A stretch of DNA of 64,000 nt from Leptolyngbya sp. NIES-2104 (GCF_001485215.1 NZ_BBWW01000001.1:4650001-4714000); one strand, 5' to 3'. Positions 16,369-26,457 are shown, counted from the first letter of the stretch. A program made the numbers and translations. The notes: generated by a model from the letters alone, not told the origin.

Positions 16369-17382
16369 ATGAGTGAGATTTGGTTTGTTCGTGCTGGTCG
16401 AGAAAGCGTCTACGCAGAAGAATTTATTCAGAAGAAAATTGTTGCGATCGGATCGCCAGATTTAGGTAAAGTTGATGAATCGGTGACGAAAGCTGATCTG
16501 ATACTGCTGTACGAGCAAGCATATTCTACACAGTCAGTAGGTACTGTTCAGGCAAACGTAAGTCAGATTCTGCGTTTCATGCGAGAAGTGAAAGTGGGTG
16601 ACGCAGTCATGACGCACGATCGCAACAAGCAGATGTACTATATTGGTGTCATCACATCTGAGTATCAGTGGAAACCTGAAATCATTGCAGAACTACCGCG
16701 CATACGAGAAGTCGAATGGAAATATCAAATTCCGCGTACGTCGTTGAGTAGCGATACGAAGAACTCACTGGGCGCAATACAAACGCTCTTTCTGATTAAA
16801 GGAAAGCCAACTACAGAGATACAGTCAAAACAACAAGCAATTCAACAAGCGCCTTTTGCTTCTCCGGTCCTGTCCCAAACTCAAGATCAGAATGATCTTG
16901 AACGCGAGATTCGTGCAGAACTTTTGGAAAAGTCCGAACAAGCGATCGAGGATAGAATTGTCCGCCTACAGTGGGAGCAAGTCCAAGAGCTTAGTGCTGG
17001 CATTTTGCGGGCAATGGGCTATCGCACAACAGTTTCACCACGCGGCTCAGATCGAGGTGTGGATGTGTTTGCCTCGCCTGATGGTCTGGGTCTAGAAGAG
17101 CCACGAATTTTTGTAGAAGTAAAACATCGCCCAAATACCAGCATGACTTCGCAAGATATTCGTTCCTTTATCGGAGGTCGTAGCGCAGGCGATCGCTGTC
17201 TTTATGTGAGTACAGGAGGATATACGAAAGATGCACGGTATGAGGCAGATCGATCCAGTATTCCAATTACATTGCTTGGAATTGTAGAGCTACGGAGACT
17301 GTTTGTTGATTACTATGAAAAGCTCGACGAGGAAGTCAAAAGCTTGATCCCACTCAAGCGGATTCACGTTTTAGCTGATTGA
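16369..17382 (+). CDS. Mrr-like restriction endonuclease
   Basis: 337 residues from the ATG at 16369. A longer reading from 16288 would start inside the recA terminator. The N-terminal half (IWFVRAGRESVYAEEF, VGDAVMTHDRNKQMYYIGVI) resembles the small domain that precedes many Mrr-type nucleases. The C-terminal half is a PD-(D/E)XK Mrr domain: LSAGILRAMGYRTTVSPRG, GVDVFASPDG, IFVEVKHRPN, and SFIGGRSAGDRCLYVSTGGYTKDA. The catalytic D, E and K are present. Mrr enzymes cut foreign, usually methylated DNA. No methyltransferase is nearby, as expected for a type IV-like enzyme. Confidence 0.85.
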   Translation: MSEIWFVRAGRESVYAEEFIQKKIVAIGSPDLGKVDESVTKADLILLYEQAYSTQSVGTVQANVSQILRFMREVKVGDAVMTHDRNKQMYYIGVITSEYQWKPEIIAELPRIREVEWKYQIPRTSLSSDTKNSLGAIQTLFLIKGKPTTEIQSKQQAIQQAPFASPVLSQTQDQNDLEREIRAELLEKSEQAIEDRIVRLQWEQVQELSAGILRAMGYRTTVSPRGSDRGVDVFASPDGLGLEEPRIFVEVKHRPNTSMTSQDIRSFIGGRSAGDRCLYVSTGGYTKDARYEADRSSIPITLLGIVELRRLFVDYYEKLDEEVKSLIPLKRIHVLAD

Positions 17383-17429
17383 TAGAATGATTGCCAAAAC
17401 GGATTCGTACAATCAGAGGCAGACCAGAC

Positions 17430-17591
17430 ATGGATCTCGACGAATTGCCAGGAGCAGAGTTTGTTTTACCTGGACTAGAGGCGCTTCACAGGGGCGAAAC
17501 CACGATCGAATCTTTACTAATTGAAATCGCAGCAACGCGCTTAACTCAAGCAGGAATCGCGATTCCAATGGAGCACCTTACAATGCCATAA
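17430..17591 (+). CDS. Small conserved-looking protein of unknown function
   Basis: 53 residues starting MDLDELPGAEFVLPGLEALH and continuing with GETTIESLLIEIAATRLTQAGIAIP. The DELPGAE...VLPGLE...TIESLL pattern looks like a small family seen beside many cyanobacterial genes, but I know no function. The ATG at 17430 is chosen; a TTG at 17391 would add 13 residues. It sits 48 bases after the Mrr-like gene and 27 bases before a PhyH gene, so co-transcription is possible. Confidence 0.5.
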   Translation: MDLDELPGAEFVLPGLEALHRGETTIESLLIEIAATRLTQAGIAIPMEHLTMP

Positions 17592-17618
17592 TCCAAGAAG
17601 TAATTAGGACATTGGCTT

Positions 17619-18398
17619 ATGCAAGATGCAGCATCTTTAGCAGCAGAAATTGTTCAAGGAAAGGGATATGTTGTGCTGCCAGAGCTATTTACAGGTAGAG
17701 AAATCTCTGAAGCGAGGTCACACCTTCTTAAACTTGCGGCAGACGAGCCAGCAGGACGCTTTTTGAAAACAGGTGAGCGATCGCGCTTATACAGATTGTT
17801 GAGCGAAGCAGAGATTTTTGCACAAATGGTACAGCATCCACAAGCGATCGAAGTGGTCGAAGCCATTTTGGGAAGCGATATGACTTTAGGCGGCTTTTCT
17901 GCTCATATTCTCTATCCAGGTGCAACAAATATGGGAGCACACGTAGATTATCCCTATTTCACAATGACTCCTCCTTATCCAGCGACACCTGTTCTGGAAG
18001 TTCAAGCCATCTGGATGATGGAAGACTTTACAGAAATTAACGGTGCGCCTTTATTTGCCGCCAACACTCAAAAGCTTTGCCAATTCCCAGATTCAAATCA
18101 GTTTGCACAATCCGCGCAAAAAGTTACTGGAAAAGCGGGGTCGGTTGTGCTGTCTCACGGTCTCTGTTGGCACGACACATCGACCAATCATTCCAGCGAA
18201 CCGCGTGTTTCAGTCCTCGGAAATTATAATCCTAAGTTTATTCGACCTTTGGAAAATCCAGCGCAGCAGCTATCACCAACATTTCTAGAACAAGTCAGCC
18301 CAAAACTGAAACAGCTACTCGGCTATGAGTTTCAATCTGCTATTTTCAAGGATGTACAGCGATTACAAGCAACGCACCAGAACAAAGCAAATCAATAA
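17619..18398 (+). CDS. Phytanoyl-CoA dioxygenase family protein
   Basis: 259 residues. It is an Fe(II)/2-oxoglutarate-dependent oxygenase of the PhyH family. Visible landmarks are GYVVLPELFTGREI near the N-terminus, the iron facial-triad HxD in GAHVDYPY near residue 108, the WMMEDFTEINGAPLF strand pair, and the distal His/Arg region SHGLCWHDTSTNHS...RVSVLGNY. Cyanobacterial members hydroxylate varied small metabolites or peptides; the substrate here is unknown. A short inverted repeat, GCCGAATCAGTTCGGC, follows the stop, without a T run. Confidence 0.85.
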   Translation: MQDAASLAAEIVQGKGYVVLPELFTGREISEARSHLLKLAADEPAGRFLKTGERSRLYRLLSEAEIFAQMVQHPQAIEVVEAILGSDMTLGGFSAHILYPGATNMGAHVDYPYFTMTPPYPATPVLEVQAIWMMEDFTEINGAPLFAANTQKLCQFPDSNQFAQSAQKVTGKAGSVVLSHGLCWHDTSTNHSSEPRVSVLGNYNPKFIRPLENPAQQLSPTFLEQVSPKLKQLLGYEFQSAIFKDVQRLQATHQNKANQ

Positions 18399-18480
18399 GC
18401 CGAATCAGTTCGGCGCTGCATTCAGCTTGCCAACAAGCGCGATCGCATACAATACAACTATTCTCTAGTCCCCTGTCCCT

Positions 18481-19044
18481 ATGTCTCAAGCCACCAATCG
18501 AGTCTATTGGACAACTGAAGATCTGAAGCTTTTGCCTGAAAGCAGCAATCGCTACGAAATTATTGATGGACATTTGCTCATGACTCGTGCGCCGCATTGG
18601 AAGCATCAAAAAGCGATCGTTAAAGCTTCCAGAATTCTCGATACCTGGTCAGAAACCAGCCAATTAGGGGAAACAGTGGCGACTCCAGGTGTAATCTTCG
18701 ATGATGCCGATAATGTGATTCCTGATGTGATTTGGATTAGCAATGAGCGCTTAGCAGTCGGAGTTGATGAAGAAGGACATTTTACGATCGCGCCAGAATT
18801 GATCATCGAAGTGCTCTCACCCGGAACGCAGAATGAACGAAGAGACCGAGAAACAAAACTAAAGCTGTACGCAGAACGTGGAGTGCAAGAGTATTGGATT
18901 CTCGATTGGCGCACCCAACAGTTAGAAGTTTATCGCCGTCAGGATGCGCTTCTAACACTGGTTGCAACTTTGTTCGCTCAAGACATGCTATCTTCGCCAC
19001 TTTTAATAGGATTCAATTGCTCAGTCGCCGAGTTTTTTCGCTAA
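18481..19044 (+). CDS. Uma2-family (DUF820) putative endonuclease
   Basis: 187 residues. DUF820 landmarks are RYEIIDGHLLMTRAP, VIPDVIWISNERL, LIIEVLSPGTQNERRDRETKLKLYAERGVQEYWILDW, and a C-terminal LSSPLLIGFNCSVAEFF. Compared with the gene at 9669 it has the more canonical LSPGTQNERRDRETKLKLY core, so the two are old paralogues rather than a recent duplication. Function is unproven; the fold suggests a nuclease. Confidence 0.88.
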   Translation: MSQATNRVYWTTEDLKLLPESSNRYEIIDGHLLMTRAPHWKHQKAIVKASRILDTWSETSQLGETVATPGVIFDDADNVIPDVIWISNERLAVGVDEEGHFTIAPELIIEVLSPGTQNERRDRETKLKLYAERGVQEYWILDWRTQQLEVYRRQDALLTLVATLFAQDMLSSPLLIGFNCSVAEFFR

Positions 19045-19092
19045 ATCTCTCTTCAGCCGTATGAATTTCTAAGAATCTTGTAGAATAGTAGT

Positions 19093-19185
19093 ATTAGGCA
19101 CAGAAAAAGATTCGGACATGCTCTAAGGCATGGTGACAGGTTTGAAGGTGCCTCCTGCAATCACTTCAATTGAGGAGGAACTCTC
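19093..19185 (+). promoter_or_regulatory. Riboswitch-like leader with mutually exclusive hairpins over a Shine-Dalgarno site
   Basis: A possible -10 box TAGAAT (19081-19086) precedes this leader. AGGCAC (19096-19101) can pair with GTGCCT (19148-19153), enclosing a hairpin CATGC/GCATG (19117-19121 with 19128-19132). CCTCCT (19151-19156) can instead pair with AGGAGG (19173-19178), the ribosome site of the next gene. The two pairings compete for bases 19151-19153, the logic of a translational riboswitch or attenuator. No known riboswitch class was recognised. Confidence 0.45.
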
Positions 19186-19323
19186 ATGAAATTATTGAAT
19201 CGTCAAAAGCTGGAAAAGAACCGCGCATTGGTTGATCCCGAAGCAATGCACAAAGAACCTGAAGGGCATGTTCACCCGAACTATCGCCATTGGGTGTATT
19301 TGAGACGATCAAGCGATCGCTAA
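19186..19323 (+). CDS. 45-residue basic protein of unknown function
   Basis: It opens with ATG at 19186 after a perfect AGGAGG eight bases upstream, and ends at TAA 19321-19323. The protein begins MKLLNRQKLEKNRALVDPEA and ends HWVYLRRSSDR; it is rich in Lys, Arg and His, with no membrane segment. The strong ribosome site, sound start context and structured leader support a real gene despite its size. The last four bases overlap the murG stop region tail to tail. I do not recognise the family. Confidence 0.65.
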   Translation: MKLLNRQKLEKNRALVDPEAMHKEPEGHVHPNYRHWVYLRRSSDR

Positions 19324-20402
19324 ACTGCTTCTCTGACTAGCTGGGCAGTACGTTCAGCACTATCAATGATCGCGATCGACTTTGCTTGATTTGACATCAT
19401 TGCAAGTCGATCGCGATTTTCTAATAGTTCCAGAACGACTTTCTGAAGCTGTTCAACACTCAATTCTGACTGTCGATACATTTCTGCTGCACCTGCATTC
19501 ACCATCACTTTTGCATTAAACGCTTGATGATCTTCTGCGGCAAATGGGAATGGAATTAGAATTGCTGGTGTTCCAGTCACAGTTAATTCTGTAACTGTTC
19601 CGGCTCCAGAGCGACTGATTGCTAAGTTCGATCGCATAAACAATGCTGCCATGTCCTGATAAAACGGCAGAGCTAAATACTGTGGATGCTGCAAGCTTTT
19701 TGCCTCTGGATCATTCTCTCCCGTTAAATGCACCACCCAAGCTCCTTTCTCAAACCAAGCAGGCGCAGCTTGTCTAACCAATTGATTCATCGCTACTGCA
19801 CCTTGACTACCACCGACCACAACAACCAGCGGCACACCTTCAGGAATTGGTAAATCTAAGGGTTCTGAGAGAGCAGATCTAAACTGCGATCGTACTGGCG
19901 TTCCAACAACTACAGTCTTCGCCTTTGGAATCGATTTTGCAGCCATTTCAAAGCCGATCGCAACTAAGGTACACCAAGGCGCAAAGAAGCGTGTGACTTT
20001 CCCCGGTAACGCATTCGACTCGTGCAGAATGACAGGTAACCCAAGCGATCGAGCCGCAATGATCGCAGGTGCAGAGATATACCCGCCTGTTGTAAACACA
20101 CCCTCAAATCGACCTTTCTGCAAAATTTGTCGAACATTCCAGATCGATCGGATCAATCGAGATAGAACTTTGAATGTTCCGAATCCAAGTTTTTGTTGAA
20201 AGCCTGCAACTGAAATGTAGTGAATCGGATAGCGATCGCCAATTAACTGAGACTCTAAGCGATCGGGAACACCGAGCCATTCAATCTCAAAATCTGAAAG
20301 TTGTTCGGCAACCGCGATCGCAGGAAACACATGACCACCTGTACCACTGGCAGCGATCAAGAGACGGCGCTTTTTATTGATCGAACTTAAGGACGATTGC
20401 AC
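19320..20402 (-). CDS. murG: UDP-GlcNAc:lipid I GlcNAc transferase
   Basis: 360 residues. It adds GlcNAc to lipid I to give lipid II on the inner face of the plasma membrane, the last cytosolic step of peptidoglycan synthesis. The GT28 pattern is clear: LIAASGTGGHVFPAIAVAEQL, GGYISAPAIIAA, ILHESNALPGKVTR, VVVVGGSQGAVAMN, SNLAISRSGAGTVTELT and IPFPFAAEDHQAFNA. It is not inside a mur/dcw cluster; its neighbours are small accessory genes. Confidence 0.96.
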   Translation of the reverse strand: MQSSLSSINKKRRLLIAASGTGGHVFPAIAVAEQLSDFEIEWLGVPDRLESQLIGDRYPIHYISVAGFQQKLGFGTFKVLSRLIRSIWNVRQILQKGRFEGVFTTGGYISAPAIIAARSLGLPVILHESNALPGKVTRFFAPWCTLVAIGFEMAAKSIPKAKTVVVGTPVRSQFRSALSEPLDLPIPEGVPLVVVVGGSQGAVAMNQLVRQAAPAWFEKGAWVVHLTGENDPEAKSLQHPQYLALPFYQDMAALFMRSNLAISRSGAGTVTELTVTGTPAILIPFPFAAEDHQAFNAKVMVNAGAAEMYRQSELSVEQLQKVVLELLENRDRLAMMSNQAKSIAIIDSAERTAQLVREAV

Positions 20403-20461
20403 GATTAAAACTCAGCGATTCACGAAGGGCATTCTACCGCAATCTGAAGGGCAGAGTTTTG

Positions 20462-20803
20462 TTATGCGATCGCAAAATCTGTATACTGCCGCAAATGAGG
20501 AGGATGAAAGGCAAGCACAAGATCGCTCTCAGAGACACCAACGTATAGATAATCAGTGACCACGCCTGATTCTGTCCAGTCTTCCTCAATCCAAATTTTG
20601 TCGTTATAAATTCGGACATGGATAATTGTGTTCTTAATTCTCTTATCTAAATTTCAGCCCATGTCCAGCAAAAGGTAATTGCTGCTAGTGTCATCAAAAA
20701 CAGTAAAAGTTTCCACATTTGTAGAATCAGATTTAGATGCTAGGCGGCAATACTCCGTTAGGATTTTTTTTGTTAAATCTCTGTAGTAAGTCAGCTTATC
20801 CAT
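20462..20803 (-). pseudogene. xisI: XisI-like gene interrupted by an in-frame TGA
   Basis: Read by hand: ATG at 20803 after GAGGTGA, opening MDKLTYYRDLTKKILTEY, then a continuous frame to TAA at 20462-20464, 113 codons, the usual XisI length. Codon 50 (20654-20656) is TGA where XisI proteins have Trp in a LDxGW motif; here LLLDMG is followed by the stop and NLDKR. The second half keeps the family signature ([31 protein letters not shown]). XisI is the fdxN-element excision-control factor family, normally paired with xisH. No xisH is present. A single G-to-A change inactivated it, unless TGA is read through. Confidence 0.8.
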
Positions 20804-20871
20804 CGTTCAATCACCTCTGTATTTGCATTAAATATCAGTAGGAATTTGATGAGAATTATAGTTTAAACGCG

Positions 20872-21030
20872 AAGCGCGATCGCTCTTTCAAACGATCGCG
20901 CTTCATTGTTCAGGGACTCAGGTTAGTAATCGAAGTCACCCATACCACCGCCAGCACCTGCGCCAGCCGCAGCACCGTCTTTCGGTTCAGGCTTGTCTAC
21001 AAAACAATACATTCGATCGTTAGCAGCATT
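20872..21030 (-). pseudogene. Duplicated groEL 3' end with its terminator hairpin
   Basis: Bases 20923-20997 match the last 75 bases of groEL (22988-23062) at 73 positions. The translation keeps [20 protein letters not shown] and GDFDY to the stop. Similarity continues on both sides. The GC-rich hairpin after the stop (20872-20902) matches the groEL terminator. Upstream, the bases to about 21030 are still alignable but carry a 2-base shift, so no GroEL frame remains. The copy lies just beyond the ATPase-TOPRIM pair, making it the far flank of that cassette. Confidence 0.9.
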
Positions 21031-21037
21031 ACTACGC

Positions 21038-21706
21038 TCAAATATCATACAAATCCTTGAACCAGGCTACGAATCGTTGCGCTGTCGGATGCTCTGGCTT
21101 CAGAATTTTTTCCTGAATTGCCTGATGAAGTTGTCTTCCAGGTGGAGCTTGCCAAGCAAGCCAAGTATAGAGATTCGCTTTGTCTGTATGCGTCTGTTTG
21201 AATCGAGCAGATTTAGTCTTTGCAATGCCAGTTGCTTCTTGAGCATATTGCCAAAGTTCTTGCTGCTCAGTCTCGATTAGATGAGCAAGAAAAGTTTCTA
21301 GCATCCCTTGTAGACGATTATCGGGCATCATCCAAATCCCAAATCTGATTGGATCACCAATTGAGTTTTGCGCCTGATGTACTAATCCAGTTTCTGGGAG
21401 TTCTTCGGGAATATCAGGAATACTTCTGCAAACAGCGTTTCGGACACTTTGCCACCGAGAAACAGGCTGATCATCAGCATCAATGACAATTCCGAGAGCC
21501 TGTAAGTTGGACGTATCGATCTGTGCCTGAATAACAACCGGATCAGTTAGCTGCTGATATCCGTCTAGCGCCTCAATATAAACAATCGGATTGTGCTGCT
21601 CGACCCATTGAATTCCACTCTTTTCGATTAGTTCGGGAATGACTCGCTTATCCTCATTTCCTTCGACTATAAGCTTCCTTGGTACAAGTCTCTTAGCCAC
21701 GCTCAA
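21038..21706 (-). CDS. TOPRIM-like protein (DUF3226), partner of the upstream ATPase
   Basis: 222 residues. TOPRIM-type metal residues are visible: KLIVEGNEDKRVI near residue 13 (Glu) and GIVIDADDQPVSRW near residue 71 (Asp-x-Asp). FGIWMMPDNRLQGMLETFL follows, the hallmark of DUF3226. Its ATG overlaps the ATPase stop by four bases, so the two are coupled. Pairs of a RecF/OLD-like AAA ATPase with a TOPRIM nuclease form anti-phage systems such as OLD-type and PARIS (AriA-AriB); I infer a similar role. It stops eight bases before the groEL tail copy. Confidence 0.75.
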   Translation of the reverse strand: MSVAKRLVPRKLIVEGNEDKRVIPELIEKSGIQWVEQHNPIVYIEALDGYQQLTDPVVIQAQIDTSNLQALGIVIDADDQPVSRWQSVRNAVCRSIPDIPEELPETGLVHQAQNSIGDPIRFGIWMMPDNRLQGMLETFLAHLIETEQQELWQYAQEATGIAKTKSARFKQTHTDKANLYTWLAWQAPPGRQLHQAIQEKILKPEHPTAQRFVAWFKDLYDI

Positions 21707-22869
21707 CGAACCTCAATTTCCTGATCAGCCGCAATCATCATTTTGCGTCCGCTAAAGATAACTGAGCGATCGCGTTCTCGTTCAATTCGATGAATCGTAA
21801 TTTCATTCTCAGATTCTTCGAGTCGCCCTGCTTCAGCTAGACTTTCCCAGCAATCTCGACTATGAGTAGTCGCAAAAACCTGTATATCTAGCCTTTGTGC
21901 AATCTGTAAGATCATCTTCCACATATCAACCATCACGGTGAAGTGCAGCCCAGTGTCAATTTCATCAACGAGTAGAACCCCACCTTTTGCTCCAACTGCT
22001 GATATTGCAAGTCCTAGCATTCTCCAGATACCATCGCCCATGCTGCCAATTGGAACTCGCTCGTTTATGCCTGTCAGCTTCACAATAAATCCAGTACGTG
22101 AACCAAAAATTGTGCTTTTTTTGGAGCTTATGGGCGCAATTCTTTCGATTCTGGATTCGATCGTGTGAAGGGCTTGATTCACTACTTGTTCTTCGGGTGT
22201 TAGAACCACAAAATCTTCAAACATCTCGATCATACTCTGCGCTGACAACGAAAATGGTGTAATAAATTGAGTATTAATTGGCGCAGGAATATTGATTGGA
22301 ATATCATACGGCTTTCGTTGAGGAGACCGTACTCGGTTTGTAGAAAGACCAAAATTCGCAGAAAGCGGCGAGTAGAACAGATTAAGTTCAGTGTCAAGTC
22401 TAGAAAGATTTTCACTTTGAACCTCTTCAGTATCTGGTTCAAGCTTCCACTGCACTAATAGACTGAAGCCTGAGGCATTTGGTTCTTCTAGTTGAGAGTC
22501 GAAATCGCCGTATGTCCCATCAAGCGACACTGTTAACGTTTCACAGTCCTCAGTATGCGAACCAGAAATTGAGATATGACTTGCTGATTGAACTGTATGA
22601 CCGTAAAAGAGATGCTGAATATCAAGATTTTGACTTTCCGTTAATTGTCTATTCAAGCTGTGGTTCTCGCTTGAGGAATATTCGCCTCGATTTGTCATTA
22701 TTCCAATCAAAGGCTCAAGGTTTGCTCGTGAGCAAAGAAGTTGAATCGCTTCCAAAATAGAAGTCTTTCCGCTATTGTTTCTACCGACCAGCAAATTTAC
22801 TCTATCAAGCTGCTGAAGCTCAAAAGCTTTGAATCCTCGAAAATTTTCTATTTTTAGCGCTTTGAACAT
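21703..22869 (-). CDS. RecF/OLD-like AAA ATPase of a two-gene defence-type cassette
   Basis: 388 residues from the ATG at 22869; a TTG at 22875 is the alternative. It begins FKALKIENFRGFKAFELQQL with a P-loop LLVGRNNSGKTSILEAIQLL near residue 30. The C-terminal half holds the signature-like IGSMGDGIWRMLGLAISA, Walker B GGVLLVDEIDTGLHFTVM, and the D/H-loop FATTHSRDCWE. This is the AAA_15/AAA_21 layout of OLD, RloA and AriA ATPases. Low G+C and AT-rich codons relative to groEL suit transfer. With the TOPRIM gene it sits between groEL and a groEL-tail copy. Confidence 0.85.
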   Translation of the reverse strand: MFKALKIENFRGFKAFELQQLDRVNLLVGRNNSGKTSILEAIQLLCSRANLEPLIGIMTNRGEYSSSENHSLNRQLTESQNLDIQHLFYGHTVQSASHISISGSHTEDCETLTVSLDGTYGDFDSQLEEPNASGFSLLVQWKLEPDTEEVQSENLSRLDTELNLFYSPLSANFGLSTNRVRSPQRKPYDIPINIPAPINTQFITPFSLSAQSMIEMFEDFVVLTPEEQVVNQALHTIESRIERIAPISSKKSTIFGSRTGFIVKLTGINERVPIGSMGDGIWRMLGLAISAVGAKGGVLLVDEIDTGLHFTVMVDMWKMILQIAQRLDIQVFATTHSRDCWESLAEAGRLEESENEITIHRIERERDRSVIFSGRKMMIAADQEIEVR

Positions 22870-22930
22870 AATCAAGCGGACAGGAAGAGAACTATTGATA
22901 TCAGGATAAGCGATCGCACAATTTTCCGCT

Positions 22931-22968
22931 AAAAAAGCGCGATCGCCCTCTCAAGAACGATCGCGCCT
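22931..22968 (-). terminator. groEL terminator
   Basis: On the minus strand, GGCGCGATCG, a 12-base loop, then CGATCGCGC and TTTTTT: a long GC-rich stem with a T run, just after the groEL stop. A hairpin of the same sequence, but lacking the T run, is found at 20872-20902. Confidence 0.85.
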
Positions 22969-22987
22969 TCTGTTTTATAGACTCAGA

Positions 22988-24652
<1,665 letters not shown>

Positions 24653-24668
24653 TTACAGATTGAGAGAA

Positions 24669-24980
24669 CTATGAAACGACGGCAAGAATGTCTTTTTCAG
24701 ACAGCAATACATAATCGTCGCCACCGAGTTTGATATCGGTTCCGGCGTACTTCGAGTACAGCACTTTGTTACCGATTTGAACTTCCATCGGTTGGCGATC
24801 GCCTTTCTCGTTGAGCTTGCCAGAACCGACCGCGACAATTTCACCGACTTGGGGCTTTTCCTTTGCGTTATCGGGCAGAAAAATGCCGCCTGCGGTTCTT
24901 TCTTCCGCTTCGCTCACTTTCACGAATACGCGATCGCCCAACGGTTTAACGGTGGACACGCTAAGAGAGATGGCTGCCAT
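24669..24980 (-). CDS. groES: Co-chaperonin GroES
   Basis: 103 residues. It is the heptameric lid of the GroEL chamber. It shows [27 protein letters not shown] (mobile loop included), [17 protein letters not shown] and a final [12 protein letters not shown]. The ATG at 24980 follows a GGAGG site. It is the first gene of groES-groEL. Confidence 0.98.
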   Translation of the reverse strand: MAAISLSVSTVKPLGDRVFVKVSEAEERTAGGIFLPDNAKEKPQVGEIVAVGSGKLNEKGDRQPMEVQIGNKVLYSKYAGTDIKLGGDDYVLLSEKDILAVVS

Positions 24981-25109
24981 TTACAAATCCTCCAACAATC
25001 TAGATGAGCAAGAAACGATCAAATACTGACGGTTGAATAATCCAACCGGGTCGCCTCTGCTGGTAATTTTTTCAACGTTTACCAGTCTACAGGCTTTTGG
25101 AGTTTTGAG

Positions 25110-25136
25110 TTAGCACTCTCGCTCCCTGAGTGCTAA
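25110..25136. promoter_or_regulatory. CIRCE operator of groESL
   Basis: TTAGCACTC, nine bases, GAGTGCTAA: an exact match to the consensus CIRCE inverted repeat bound by the repressor HrcA. It lies 129 bases upstream of the groES start, so heat-shock derepression of groESL is expected. Confidence 0.96.
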
Positions 25137-25250
25137 TTTAGCGAAGCCAGCGATCGAATGCAACTTTAGAAAGAGTACGGCTTACCGAACGGAGGATTTG
25201 CGGATGAGGGAGTGCGTTATCTTGAGCGAAATTACTGTGTTCGTTTTATG

Positions 25251-25754
25251 CAGATTCGAGCAGAAAAGCCAGAAGATATCGAAGCGGTTCGTCAGGTAAA
25301 TATTGCAGGATTTGGTCGATCGAGTGAAGCAGATTTAGTCGATCGATTGCGAAGTGTTCGTCCTACGCTTTCTTTCATAGCGGTTTCATCTGGACAAATT
25401 GTTGGACATTTGTTCTTTAGTCCAGTTGCGATCAACGGTCAATCTAACAATTCTCTGATGCTTGGACTTGCACCTTTAGCAGTCCTACCTGAGTTTCAGA
25501 GACAAGGAATTGGAACAGCGCTGGTTGAATATGGATTGAAAGAATGCGATCGATTCGGGTGTAAAGCTGTCGTTGTATTAGGCGATCCAAACTATTATTC
25601 GCGCTTTGGGTTCATTTCAGCTAAAAACAAAGGGCTGAAATGTGAATACACAGTGCCCGATGAGGCGTTTATGGTTTTGGAGTTGGAAAGCGGTGCATTG
25701 GATGGCTGTTCTGGGACGGTGAAATATCGATCGGAGTTCAACGAGCTTGAGTAA
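25251..25754 (+). CDS. GNAT-family N-acetyltransferase
   Basis: 167 residues from the ATG at 25251 (MQIRAEKPEDIEAVRQVN); a GTG at 25212 would add 13 non-conserved residues. The acetyl-CoA binding motif A is LAPLAVLPEFQRQGIGTALVEYGL, and the C-terminal VVVLGDPNYYSRFGFISA is the YhbS-like signature. It acetylates an unknown amine. It points away from groES and is convergent with adk. Confidence 0.88.
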   Translation, partial: QIRAEKPEDIEAVRQVNIAGFGRSSEADLVDRLRSVRPTLSFIAVSSGQIVGHLFFSPVAINGQSNNSLMLGLAPLAVLPEFQRQGIGTALVEYGLKECDRFGCKAVVVLGDPNYYSRFGFISAKNKGLKCEYTVPDEAFMVLELESGALDGCSGTVKYRSEFNELE

Positions 25755-25779
25755 GAGTCTCTTCGCTGCGATTCTGACT

Positions 25780-25839
25780 CGCCCCGAATTCCATTCCGAG
25801 GCAGGTGAACAACGGAGCGCGAAAAACCATCAAATTCAC
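25780..25839. repeat. Dispersed 60-bp palindromic repeat, copy 1
   Basis: It starts CGCCCCGAATTCCATTCCG and continues to a conserved tail ACAACGGAGCGCGAAAAACC, then ATCAAATTCAC. The second copy at 34051-34110 has the same 60-base length and 27 of 30 identical tail bases, while the palindromic head is in the opposite orientation. Both copies lie between a gene end and a terminator. Confidence 0.7.
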
Positions 25840-25842
25840 GCT

Positions 25843-25892
25843 AAAAAACTGACCAAACTCAAAGCTCGATCGAGCCTCAAATCTGGTCAGTT
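25843..25892 (-). terminator. adk terminator
   Basis: On the minus strand, AACTGACCA at 25892-25884, an inner palindrome GCTCGATCGAGC, then TGGTCAGT and TTTTTT. The strong outer stem followed by a T run ends the secY-adk transcript. Confidence 0.8.
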
Positions 25893-25905
25893 CCAAGTTT
25901 GAAAA

Positions 25906-26457
25906 TTAAGCGCAAACTTGATTTAATGCGGCTGCGACTTCTTCCATCGATTGATCACCATCGATCGTGACCATCTTCTCACGCGATTCGTAGTAGTGAA
26001 TCAATGGAGCCGTTTGCTCTCGGTAGACTTCGAGACGGCGGCGAATCGTTTCTTCGTTGTCGTCTTTGCGTCCACGGCTCAGCATTCGGGTGACAAGCAC
26101 GTCATCGGGCACATCGAAATTGATCACACGATCGCATCCTTGATTCAGTTCATCCAGCAGCACATCAAGGAATTCTGCTTGTGCCACATTGCGCGGAAAA
26201 CCATCGAGAATCCAGCCGGATGCAGCATCGGATTTCCCTAAACGTTCGCGAATCAAATCAATCACCAGTTGATCGGGTACCAGTTCACCGCGATCCATGT
26301 ATCCTTGAGCCTTCACACCGAGCGGCGTTTGAGCAGCCACCGCCTCCCGAAGAATGTCTCCGGTGGAGATATGCGGAATCTGGTGGGAGTCAGCCAAAAA
26401 TTTCGATTGAGTCCCTTTCCCGGCTCCGGGAGGTCCGACAAAAATCAGTCGCGCCAC
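25906..26457 (-). CDS. adk: Adenylate kinase
   Basis: 183 residues, the short form without a zinc lid. It converts ATP and AMP to two ADP. The P-loop [12 protein letters not shown] is at residues 5-16, followed by [22 protein letters not shown] and [19 protein letters not shown]. It starts with GTG at 26457, whose first base is also the last base of the secY stop (TAGTG), so translation is coupled to secY. Confidence 0.96.
   Translation of the reverse strand: MARLIFVGPPGAGKGTQSKFLADSHQIPHISTGDILREAVAAQTPLGVKAQGYMDRGELVPDQLVIDLIRERLGKSDAASGWILDGFPRNVAQAEFLDVLLDELNQGCDRVINFDVPDDVLVTRMLSRGRKDDNEETIRRRLEVYREQTAPLIHYYESREKMVTIDGDQSMEEVAAALNQVCA

Noticed and set aside
20434..20619. 61-codon hydrophobic frame on the minus strand
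   Set aside because: It is an out-of-frame shadow of the xisI-like pseudogene, whose true frame keeps the family signature.
20923..21030. Second functional groEL gene
   Set aside because: Only the tail is present, with a 2-base shift upstream; there is no body of the gene.
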